From NCBI GenBank assembly GCA_944470555.2, contig OX104130.1:69693160-69757159 (forward strand): 64,000 bases of DNA, read 5' to 3'. The notes beneath the pieces are model-generated. The model saw only the letters and a program-made list of their open reading frames with translations. It was not told where the DNA came from and made no database searches. Positions 1 through 10,700 of the stretch are shown here, piece by piece. The stretch comes from Heterobilharzia americana. Taxonomy: Eukaryota; Platyhelminthes; Trematoda; Strigeidida; Schistosomatidae. The position numbers and the translations under genes are program-made. Positions within the stretch are counted from its first letter, which is position 1, and each line of letters begins with the position of its first letter.

Positions 1-1
1 C

Positions 2-2886
2 ACCGGCATTATTGGTATGGATCTCTTGCAGCACTATCAGCTGCTGGTAGATGCTGGCAAGCATAAGTTGATAGATTCTACCACAACACTCTCTGTTTCC
101 GGTATAGTCACAAAGACGCCGCCCCTCAGTCCCGTGTACTGCACGACGGACGCTTCTAGTCCCTATGCGTCTATCATTCAGTCCTTTCCGGATGTCTTTA
201 AGCCAAGTCGTTGTGTCCCTTGTGTGACTTCGAACGTTTCTCATCACATAACGACGACTGGCCCGCCAGTATTTGCGAAACCACGGCGATTATCCCCGGA
301 GAAACTGCGTGCTGTAAAAGCCGAGTTCGAACACATGCTTGAAATGGGAATAATCAGACCATCCAACAGTCCATGGTCTTCACCCTTGCATGTGGTACCC
401 AAGAACAATGGCATGGACTGGAGGCCTTGTGGTGACTACCGAAGGCTCAACGCTAAAACGATTCCAGATCGTTACCCAGTCCCTCACATTCACGACTTGA
501 CTGCATCTTTAAAAGGCTCGGTTATCTTCAGTAAGCTTGACTTGACGCGTGCATATCATCAGATCCCGGTTCATCCTGATGATGTTCCCAAGACAGCCGT
601 CATTACACCGTTTGGTCTTTTTGAGTTCCTCCGTATGCCTTTTGGTCTTCGCAATGCAGCACAAACCTTCCAACGTTTTATTCACGATGTTTTACGTGGA
701 CTCGATTTCGCCTATGCCTACCTAGACGATATACTAATCGCTAGTCCAGACGAAGACACTCATTTTAACCACTTGAAACAGGTTTTCGCCAGACTGTCAG
801 AGCATTCGATGACAGTCAACCTGGCCAAATGCCAATTGGCGTTCGTTCACTAAAATTTTTGGGACACGTTATCGACGAGCAAGGCATTCGCCCACTACCT
901 GAAAAGGTACAGGCGATCCAAGACTTCCCAGTCCCAGCGTCACTTAAAGCTCTGCGTGTGTTTCTGGGTATGGTGAGCTATTATCGTCGCTTCATTCCCC
1001 AATGTGCACACATTTTGACTGCACTGACCGACCTGCTGAAAAGTAAATGTAAAACTTTCAGCTTGACTCCTGAGGCACTAGAAGCATTTCGCAAGATCAA
1101 AACCGCAATAGCAGACGCCACGATGCTGGTGCATCAAGACGTAAACCTACCTCTTAGCATTGCGGTTGACGCCTCTAACACGGCCATTGGAGCTGTGTTG
1201 CAACAACTTTCGGATCACACTTGGATCCCAGTTGCATTCTTCTCCCGGAAGTTATCCACCTGCGAAATGCGGTACAGCACTTTCGGCAGGGAACTGCTCG
1301 CCATATATGCCTCAGTGAAACATTTTCGTCATTTTGTGGAAGGTCGTGACTTCATCATCTTTACCGACCATAAACCTCTGACGTATGCCTTACACACCAC
1401 TACTGACAGATATTCACCGCGTGAATTACGTCACCTAGATTATATTTCGCAATTCACGTCGGACATCCGTCATATTTCTGGTGCGAATAACCCTGTCGCG
1501 GACGCACTGTCTCGCGTTTGCACCACTACTTTGCCTCGAGCAGTCGACTTACGGAAGATTGCCGAACTTCAGGATTCAGACGAGGAGATTGAAAAACTTC
1601 AACACTCATCCTCTCTGAAGATACAGCGTCTACCGCTCCTGAACAGTGAAGTGTCAATATTGTGCGACACCTCCACAGGCACACCCAGACCGGTTGTTCC
1701 TTTATCCTTGCGTAAGCATGTTTTTGATGCTTTGCACAATCTTTCACATCCTGGCATCCGCGCCACTGACAAGCTCATATCTGCTAGGTTTGTTTGGCCT
1801 GGTATTAACCGTGATGTTCGAAACTGGACACGGTCATGTATTCAGTGCCAACGTTCCAAGGTGAATCGTCACAACATCCCACCACTTGGAACTTTCGCCA
1901 AACCTGACTCACGATTCGCTCATGTCCACTTAGACATTGTCGGCCCACTTCCACCCTCCGATGGATATAGTTACCTACTGACATGTGTCGATAGGTTTAC
2001 TCGCTGGCCGTTAGCCATCCCACTGTCTAACATTACTGCCGAAACAGTAAGTCGGGTTTTCGTCGAAGGATGGGTTTCACAGTTTGGATGCCCTTCCACC
2101 GTGACAACCGACAGAGGCCAACAGTTCGAATCCGCTACCTTCCAGAAGCTGATGAATCTGTTGGGATGCAAACGCATCCGCACTACCGCATATCATCCAG
2201 CTTCCAATGGTTTGGTCGAGCGATTCCACCGACACCTTAAGAGCGCACTAATGGCAGTCGACAATATGAAATGGACTGAGTCTCTGCCGTTGGTTCTTCT
2301 CAGCATCCGTTCTACACTCAAGACTGATATACAGTGTACACCTGCTGAGTTAGTTTACGGTAGTAACTTACGTTTGCCGGGTGAGATGGTCGCTTCAGAC
2401 TGCAGTGACCCAACTCCTACCGATATCCATGGCTATGCTCAAACTCTTAAGTTACACATGCGTCGCCTCCAACCCTCATCCACACGGATACAGTGTAGAC
2501 GGGTGCAGCTGGATAAAAGACTCCAAGATTGCACTCACGTCTTTGTGCGTTGTGACGGTGTACGTAAGCCCTTACAGCCACCATACGACGGACCCTTCAA
2601 GGTTCTCAGTAGGAAAGAAAAGTTTTTCGTCATTGACAGATCTGGACGGCAGGATTCTATAAGTGTCGATCGTTTGAAGGCAGCTTATATAGAGGACGAC
2701 CCGCCTTCCTCTACACCGACACAACTAGAAAAACCCTTGCCGCCGGACTCCCTAACAGACTCGTTTAGTCGCGCGTATCCTGAACCTTCTAAAAGAGCCA
2801 CGTCTAGTAACACTGATCCAGTAACCTCTACACGTGCTGGGAGGCGTGTACATTGGCCCAAGCGATACGCCGAGTTCGTTAATTAG
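2..2886 (+). pseudogene. pol: gypsy pol polyprotein, one frame break
   Basis: The reading frame enters from outside with a retropepsin C-terminus ([10 protein letters not shown]). RT follows, with the [11 protein letters not shown] and [15 protein letters not shown] blocks, the [14 protein letters not shown] block and the YLDD catalytic motif near position 720. At about 850 the frame changes by one nucleotide: the first frame stops at 853 and the second is open from about 829. The second frame carries the RT connection, RNase H (AVDAS, FGRELLA and FTDHKPL acidic blocks), an integrase zinc finger (HPGIR...CIQCQ) and the integrase core with all three acidic residues (VHLDIVG, TTDRGQQF, NGLVERFHR). 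The C-terminus has a GPY/F-like motif (PPYDGPFKV). The break falls inside conserved RT sequence rather than at a gag/pol junction, so decay or a sequencing error is likelier than recoding. Confidence 0.92.
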
Positions 2887-3513
2887 CCCCAGAGCAACTT
2901 CACACTTGGTGAATTCGGAGTTTCAACTACTTTGTCGTGGCATACACTTTCAATGCGTTTTCATATCTAAAGTTTTCAAAAGTCATGTTTACTACTTTGC
3001 AAACAGTTTTTTTCTCAAAAAAAAAAAGAAAAACCAAAAATACAATTTAAATTCCGAAAACTTTTTTTGGTTGGTTATTTTTTTTTCTGTACTACTCCCA
3101 CTTCGAATTGTTTGGTTTTCCTTTTCTTAGCACTCTAATGTCCCATTTCTTTCTTCTTGCAGAACCTAGAAAATGCGTTGAAAATTGGATACAATTGGCC
3201 GCTGACGATGCTACTTGGATCGTTCTTCGGTTCTCTTTGTACCAATTTCCCCCTGTACACTCCCCGGTAGATTAAGAAGCAATAGGGAAAAGTAGACGGA
3301 GGCTTTGGGTCACCTTCCACCACTGCGAGAAGGGTTGCGTCTAGACGCAAAGTTATCTTACCTCGTAGGTGTGCATAGTTGCACTAGCTTCGGAGACCCA
3401 CACGTCACCTACTCCATCACCAATATGGAAAGGTGTTGCGTGTCCGCCTCGCAGTCGCCTCCTAGGATCGAAGGTTGCCGGTATCCCAACAACCTTCTAG
3501 GAGGGGGATAACC
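2887..3513 (+). other. gypsy 3' untranslated region with polypurine tract
   Basis: No coding signal is recognisable between the integrase stop and the LTR. It contains a short A-rich run near 3018-3040 and ends with a purine tract (AGGAGGGGGA, about 3499-3509) four bases before the proposed LTR start, the expected primer site for plus-strand synthesis. Confidence 0.6.
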
Positions 3514-3852
3514 TGTAGTGCACCTTCCTGGCACCAAAATATAACTAGGGCTAAAATAAATAGTTTAAATTAAATTAACTAAATAAATCTCTAGCTTGCC
3601 TCCGGATGCTTAGGGTGTTTTAAGTTTTGTTTTAACGAGCATGCATCCGAGCAGGCTTGGACGCCATTTTTGCGCTCCATTGTGCTGATCACCACGCACG
3701 TACTCCGAGTCCCTAGTTCAGCCTTACAAGCCAGATAAGTTGATTAAACTTTTCCCTCATTCATTATTATAACATTTACCTTAAATACATAGCTCCTTTA
3801 AATACATTGCGTATCAGTTCTTTTGATTTGTGTTTTGTTATCAGTACTTACA
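3514..3852 (+). repeat. 3' LTR of the gypsy element (about 339 bp)
   Basis: The segment begins TGTAG and ends CTTACA, so the ends form the usual short TG...CA inverted termini. It lies just after the polypurine tract and holds AATAAA hexamers near 3555 and 3582. The start could be a few bases upstream. The matching 5' LTR is outside the window, so the boundaries cannot be confirmed by repeat comparison. Confidence 0.65.
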
Positions 3853-3859
3853 CGTTAGG

Positions 3860-6500
3860 TAAAGTACTGGTTAAGCAGGTACTAGAGCACATCAAATTAA
3901 GTAGGGTTGATCAAACGTTACGGAATTGTAACACGCATCCCTACAAGCTGAAGAGCAGCTAAATGGTCTGGGTGCGGTTTGTACCGTAACCCAATCGCTT
4001 TCTCTGTAGCCCCTCCCTGTACCCTCTCTAGGATGACTATGTCCTTTTTCAAGTATGGGGACATCACAAGCCAGTTTTTTTCTAGATGAGGGCGAATGTA
4101 CACAGCATACACTGTGGTGAAAAGGGAAGAAGTCAGACACCCTAAAGTTTGTGAGAGAAACCCCAGGATTCTATAAGCCCTATTAGCTGCAAGGCGAGAT
4201 TGGACAGAGGCTTCTAGTGTATCATTTGGTGTAACTCCCAGATCTTGTTCCGTGTTAGGGTGACAGATATTTATTTCACCTAGAGGGTAGGAACTGGGAC
4301 TGCCTTTATGTTTGTCGACCATCATAATCCGACACTTCTTCGAGTTGAGAGGAAGCAGGTTTTCTGTAGTCCAGTTAAGGGTTTTCGTTAGGTCCTCCTG
4401 GAAGAGCGAAATATCCGCTGGTTCCTGTATTTCCCCCCAGATCTTCAGGTCATCAGCATATAACAGTGAATGCGAATTAAGGACCCCTGGTAGGTCACTG
4501 ATAAGGGCAAGAAACAGTAGTGGGTCCAGTATGGAACCTTGAGGCACACCACTCAGCATCGGGAACCACTCAGATAGAGAGGAGCCGACTCTAAGTGACC
4601 GCACTCTCGTGCACAGATAATCTCTAAGCCAGATTAATAATTTTCCGTGTACACCCATGAGCTGCAGTTTCTTACAAAGGATATCATGATTTACCCTGTC
4701 GAAGGCCTTAGAAAAGTCAAGTAAACCAATGTGTATAGGCTTTTTCTTCTCGACAGAGAGTGTCCAGCTATTCCAAGCTGTCAACAAGTTGGTGTTACAC
4801 GACCTTCCTGGCAGAAAGCCACGCTGACAGTCGTTTAGGATTGATTTCTGAAGTAGGTGATCACGAAGTGAGTCACTGATGACTCTCCATAACCTTCGCA
4901 ACTGAGCAGATCAGGGAGATCTGTCTGTAGTTGGAGGCAAGTAGTTTGTTTCCACCTGTCTAAATTGGGACGATAGCCGCCCGTTTCCAATCGGAGGGTA
5001 ACCTGCCCCCAGAAACGAGCATTCGAAGAGGTCTGCCAGTGGGGCGCACAGAACTTCAGTACACTCTTTGAGTGCTCTTGGGTGAATCCCATCGATTCCT
5101 GGAGACTTACTGGGGTTCAGTTTCTTCCATATTGCCATAATTACAGACGGCTTAAACTCCATATTGTTTAGTCCGGCAGAGACGGGGTTTTGCCTCCCAA
5201 ATAACAGTTATTTTGGAATTCATGGGCTAGTAGGTTTGCTACCTCGGAGTTGGAATAGAGAATCTTCAAACCAATAGGGTCCTGTAAACTTAGTGAACTG
5301 TTACTCATCTGTCTCATCAACAAGCACAGTATCCCATGATTCCCCTCCAGGGTTCTACAAAGTTGTGTCCGGTGGTCTGTCCGGTCATTCCTGATCCTTG
5401 CTGTACATTTTTTACGGATATCTTTATAATTTAGCCGGTTGAAAGGGCTATTAGTGCACCTCCATAGATTCCAAGACGACCGTTTACGCCGTATTAGTTT
5501 GCGCATGCTTGACTTAAGCCAGGGGAGTAGAGCTTGCTAGTTCTTCCTGGAATCAGAGAAGTGTTATCTTCCATCGTCTGCAGAGTTGTATTCTTCAACA
5601 GACCCCATCCAACATCAAGATCCAGTAGGTCATCGCAATTCAAGCAAGCGGAACCTTCTGGATCTTGCCGAGCCTTCTCGAAATCAGTTCACTTGAGATT
5701 CCTGACTGGAGGCTGATAGGGAACGGGTGGCTTACATACGGAAATATTGAGGGAGATAACTGCGTGGTCACTCAGGCCAATAGGGCTGAAAACATACAAG
5801 CTGCTTACCCCAATGAGCTGATTCGTGAAAATATAATCTAGCCGGGATGCCTTACAGTCAGGCCCCAAGCGAGTACACTGGGAAACATGTTCTGTCAAGG
5901 AGTTTTCCAGTAGCAATTCTCGAAAGTCTTTCAGAGCAGTAGATGGACTTTCTGTGGTAGAGTTTAGGAAAGTTAAAGTCTCCCATAACGAGGACCTGTG
6001 GGAAGTTCAGTTCCAGGGTTCCTCTGATGGGCTGTATTAACATTCTATCTAGAGTGGCATCAGCTGCAGGAGGGTGGTATACAACTCCAACTAAACACGG
6101 ACCTCCGCAGCACTTACTAATACACCAGAGGACATCTTTAATGCCAATTCTATGAGATTGAATCTCATGAACTTTTAAGGAAGGGCAGGTGTAAAGAGCA
6201 ACGCCACCTCCTGGACCCTCCGGTCTACCCTTTCAGGTTAGGCTGAGCTTTCCTCAACGAACCTCCCCGTCTTTTATGTCTTCTCATAGCCATGTTTCAC
6301 ACATAGCCATTATGCTAGGACTTTCCCCATCCACTAATAACCTTAACTCAGGTACCCTGGGGCGTAGGCCTCGTACATTGCTGTTGGTACAAAGAATAAG
6401 AGTATGGGGGCCGAAGGTCCCAGAAACCTGTCGGGTTAAGGGTGAGCAGCCGACCTTCAAATTGCCGGCTTTGACCAGTTTTTTGATAGGACGGTGGAAT
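3860..6500 (-). mobile_element. CR1/Jockey-like LINE, nearly full ORF2, broken
   Basis: Reading the minus strand from 6500 downwards gives an APE-type endonuclease and then RT, in several frames. Endonuclease pieces are NVRGLRP and CETWL (about 6400-6290), GGGVALY (about 6210), the catalytic MGDFNFP (about 5985) and LDYIFT plus SDHAVI (about 5840-5760). A linker covers 5506-5168. RT begins at about 5162 with SKSPGIDGIHP and continues through 3918. At least four frame changes separate the pieces, so it is dead. ORF1 was not identified. The element's 3' end lies only a few bases from the gypsy LTR. Confidence 0.88.
3918..4901 (-). pseudogene. LINE reverse transcriptase, longest intact piece
   Basis: A 327-codon stretch carries RT palm and finger motifs: QRGFLPGRSCNTNLL, LLDFSKAFDRVNHDIL, SGVPQGSILDPLLF and the catalytic LLYADDLKIW. 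It then shows LNSKKC and the C-terminal YIRPHLE and ERVQGGATEKAIG blocks typical of CR1/Jockey-group LINEs. The usual SGVPQGSVLGPLLF block has a D in place of the conserved G. The stretch is open but isolated from the endonuclease by frame changes upstream. Confidence 0.88.
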
Positions 6501-6989
6501 TAAGGGCTACTGTATCCACTGGTATCTTCGTCTAAGAACTGGAAAGTCTTAAACAGCTGTCAGCAAAACAGCAAATTATATCTTACCAAATTAGAAAAAC
6601 GGAACCATTTTATCGATAATCTATGGAGCAAAAATTGGATATTGTAAGCGTAGACAACTGGTTTCCTTTACGAATCCAGTGAACGACCTGAGTACGATTC
6701 AGATATTTTGTTTGAGGTTGGAAAGCTGGGAGGCCATAGTGGTCCTTTTCCAGTGCATTTCTGCCTGTGTCCGGCCCTCTTCTCAACCAGTCAGCTTATG
6801 GAGTGAACACAATTTCTGAGACTTGGTTCCAGAAGTTGGTTACCCAACGTATGAGCCAGCCCCCTACGGAGACCACTCACGTCCTTTGCTGCTACACTCT
6901 GCTTCTACGTCCTCCAATATGTCCTAGCTTGGAGGGAAAGAAGACGGGAAAGAGATCAAGCCCAAAGCCATTTCTTAGAATCCTGAATG
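6501..6989. other. unassigned, between two LINE fragments
   Basis: I recognise no gene, RNA or repeat here. It may be the 5' end of the LINE on its left or the decayed 3' end of the LINE fragment on its right. Confidence 0.4.
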
Positions 6990-7760
6990 GAAAGATTGGG
7001 TCTCACCTCCGTGTGGAGTAGAATAAAGAAAAGGGTGTCAGCTCTTCAAGTCGGTCTTCGTAGGTCAGACCGGCCGTCGTGGCAGTCATGCCAGTAACTG
7101 TCTTCTTATCAGTTTCCAGGGGGTCTGAGTCGCCTCGACGACCAGGATTTGCTGCTGGTGCACAGCTTCCCGGCCAAGACCTAACAGAGGGTGTGTACAG
7201 TGTCGGGAACGCATCGTTGCTTATTTTTGTAGACGTTGTGAGTGATACTCCAGTGCTTGAAAAATTCGAAGCTACGGCTGACTGGGAGTGCGTCCCGGAC
7301 TTCAAATCATGACTTACTCTGACTCCTAGGTCAGTAGTGAGGGTAGAGGAGACCCACAAATATGGCAGGTTTTGCTATCTATACGCCTTGTGTTCACGTT
7401 CACATACTTTCCTGTGTTGATGGGCATCAACCATATCTTTGACCGGTTCAACAAACAGTTCAGGTTTGTCCCGAATACACGCACTCCCTCGTCATCCCTA
7501 GTTTCTCGACAGATTTGTACACCATCGGCGCAGAAAACCATAGGGGATTTCGAGGTGTTCATATACGCATTCATGCACAGAAAAAACTGCAGGGCACCGT
7601 AGACTTTGGCGTGCCGCAAACCTCTCCCTACTGACTTCCAGGTCGAAAGTTGAGGATTGATCTTTACTCTTTGCGCCCCGGCAACGAAAAACTTTCAATA
7701 ATGTGAGAAAATTGCCTATGACTTCAGAACGAACAAGCAAATTACGTTACACTTCTGCGG
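6990..7760 (-). mobile_element. LINE reverse-transcriptase fragment, decayed
   Basis: On the minus strand, a decayed RT palm can be read across two frames: a weak SGVPQGSVLGPLLF-like block, then SKSPMVFCADGVQICR, where the catalytic FADD has become CADG, then LNRSKIWLMPINTGK and TDLGVRVSHDLKSG. The loss of the second catalytic aspartate means it cannot code for an active enzyme. The family is CR1/Jockey-like; upstream RT sequence to about 7900 is only faintly recognisable. Confidence 0.72.
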
Positions 7761-10700
7761 TTAGTCCGTTCAGGTTAAGTGACGGTGCCCTGAAGCCTCC
7801 TGGGACAAGGCGTCCGCAGTTGTTTGTCCAGAGTGTCAGCCTGTTCGGGTGGGAATATTCTGCCTCACATTCAGGGCTTCAGTATGTTGGGACCAGACTG
7901 ACATCATGATACTTGCATTCCAGTCGGCAGCGCAGCATTTTATGCGTCCTGCTTCCGCGTTAAGCCATTTCTCTGACTCTTACAGATGGTGTGCTCTAGA
8001 ATTAAAGGATGACACCATCGCACTTGCGTACCAACGTATCACCCTCATAAAGAAAGAATCTCCATGAGTGTGCTTCATTGCCGGTAATCTCGGAAGAGAG
8101 TCAATCCTCCGAGATAGCAGCGGTGTCAGGGCTTTCCGTCCCCAATGCATTAACAAGTTCAGTCTACTTGTTCAGGGGACTGTGTGCATTTTTGTGCAAG
8201 GCGACAAGCAACTAGAATGAGTTTTCATCCTGTCCATAGAGACATCGGCTTCATTTGTTGCCGAGACCTCACTACACGGAAATCCACCACATCTAGTTGC
8301 TAGCTGAGATTTCGGTTCTTCTTCTGCTTCCGGCTTTTTATTCGACCGGCAGGAAATAAATCCCTACTCACAACCACTCCCACTACTTAATCTACTAGCG
8401 TTCTTTAGAAAAGAAACCAATTTTAACAACGGGGTGGGGGTTCTTCAAGCTGCTTCTAACTCCGAAGTCCGAAAGTTCAACGGCTGCTGCCGGTTCAAAC
8501 TTTTAACTGTATTCACCACCTGCAGACACCGAGTGCTTTGAAAAATATTGTTATCATGATTTTAACGCGTGCGCCACCCACTTTCAGTCGGACGTTTAGC
8601 AAGTTTTCCGTTACCACACTGACGGCTGCTTAGGTTTTTGCCGCGAGTGAATAAGTTTTCCATTGGGATAAAAAGGAGACTCTTTAGGTGGACTTCTTAC
8701 AGTTGTTTACCAACCGCCTAGAAATACCTCTTCGGCGCATACAGCATTTGATACATTATGTGGGCGTTCTCATAGATATGTTGTTTGGCTTTCTGCCTTG
8801 GAATTATAGCTTCTTCGAAGTCCCAGTTCATCTCGGATGTTCTCAATCCATATTTGGTGCGAACCCTCAAGATGGTGACGGCCTGTGTCAGAAATGCTTG
8901 TGGCAGGCCGGGGCGCCTCAACGCGGTGACCGGTGGTGTAAAAATATAACGAGCGGAGGAAGTAGTTCCACGAAGTTCCCACTTTCTGGTGCTTATGGTG
9001 TGCGGAAGAGTAGCAGTGTCGGGAACATCCAGCTTCACATTTCCTACCGCTTGGATACCAGCGTATTAGTCGGGGAAGCTTAGTCACTTCTGGCTACCAC
9101 CACGAAGAATTCGGTGTCCAGTATAAAAGTTGATGACTGTCAAAGTGGCGACAATACTGTACATTTTGACAGACTAGTTGTTGTGAAGGCTTTTGGAATC
9201 TTCTACAGCAAGCTAAATATTGGGTAGGGAAACTACTGAAAAAATAAATTGGTGATTTTGAAAAGGGTCTTAAGATTGCCGAGCTGGAAAATACAGTCTG
9301 AAAAGTACCAGTAGCGAGACCATGTCAACTTCTGACGAAACAGATGGAATTTAGCGCTGCAATTACCACCTAAGAAACCACACATGCCGTGGGTCCCACC
9401 CTGCTCTGCGGCACGACTCTTGCATGAAATGGGATGAAATTGGGGTCTTAGGCTGCTACGGTAGGGTTGGTCGGCCAGATCTTCGTCCGACTTCCACACA
9501 CAACAACTCTGCATAACGGCAAGAGTCGAAAACTAAGCCGTGCACTAATACGTCGCTTATGATACTGCAGTTAACGGTCATCACTCAGGACAGAAAAGAC
9601 AGGGCAGAACCTCGTGAGAGTTCTTTCATCTTCTGCAGAGTTGAAGAGAGGAGAGACCTAAAACTCCTTGGTCAATTTGACCGGGGAACGAGCGTAGTCA
9701 AACGCTTTGTCAACCAGCTAATAATAGAAAATTCACCTTACCCAAGATACTTTGGATACTTAAAGTCATGTTTAGGTAAATGAAGAGGAGAGGTATTAGT
9801 CTTAGGAATGCCCGTAAATTCCGATGGGCTGGAGCCTTTGTGTGTGCGGATGTTCCTGCTGTCGTCCGAGTAAATAACAAGTAGCAGAAAAAATCTGAAC
9901 TTCAGATCACCAAGAGGGAAATGAAGTCTGAAATTGGTGTGTTTCCACGCCGTGAGGCTTTGGAAAGATACGATTTTGAAACCATTTTGGACAGGACGAG
10001 AATTCGTATTGCCTTCATGGAAAGGCGAAAAGTGCACCGAGTAAATCGATGCAGCTAATCAGTGTAATATCTGGCTGGAACGGACCGAAAAAACTGGCAT
10101 ATTGCTATGCGTTTCATAATAATTTGGTGTGAACGTCAGGTTAATTGGCTCTTATACAACGAGTCAGGATAGCAACTAGATGCGATTGTCATGAAGCCTC
10201 ACTTGTCCTATACTTCGTTTTTCCCTTGTACTATGTCGGCCTCATCCGGCCGCTTTCAACTATCAATAAGAATGATCGCACCGTGATCACATTTAGATTT
10301 ACAGTCACAACGTTTTTTCAGGCCAGCATTCAATTTGGACCGAACATGCGAAAGATAAACACGTTAGTTGCTTAATCAGCACTCTCTTCTGAGAACTGGA
10401 CAGTCAATCCGGAAGCTTTGTTTGAAGTTGAATGGTTTTGTGTCAAGTAGCTGTGCACCGCAGTGAGTCAGCCGTTCATTCTCTGAAGTGTGTCCAAGAG
10501 GTAAGAACACTTTCCACCTTGGATAAACTGAAAAATCGGTAATCTGCTGAGACGGGGAAGAGCGTTGGAGCTTTTTTGCTTGCCTTGTCACTATTAAAGT
10601 GAAGCGCAGCAAAGCGAATCGGAATAAATTGATGGCTGCAATTAGGCAGTTCTGACTTTTCCCAACAGCATCTCGCCCAAGTTGCCGCCAAACACAAGAA

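Larger units (their letters stand above)
1..3852 (+). mobile_element. Ty3/gypsy LTR retrotransposon (CsRn1/Boudicca-like), 3' part
   Basis: The domain order protease tail, reverse transcriptase, RNase H, integrase is followed by an untranslated stretch, a purine tract and a direct terminal-repeat candidate, which is a gypsy-type LTR element on the plus strand. The 5' LTR, gag and most of the protease lie left of the window. RT and integrase wording resembles the CsRn1 clade of flukes, to which schistosome Boudicca belongs; that clade call is from memory of the family and is moderate. One frame break in pol makes this copy non-autonomous unless it is a programmed shift. Confidence 0.9.

Noticed and set aside
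1..3852. Envelope gene making the gypsy element a retrovirus-like agent
   Set aside because: Only untranslated sequence lies between integrase and LTR; no envelope-like frame exists.
8718..9087. Two overlapping minus-strand open frames of about 105 codons
   Set aside because: No recognisable domain or codon evidence; overlapping frames of this size occur by chance in this less AT-rich stretch.
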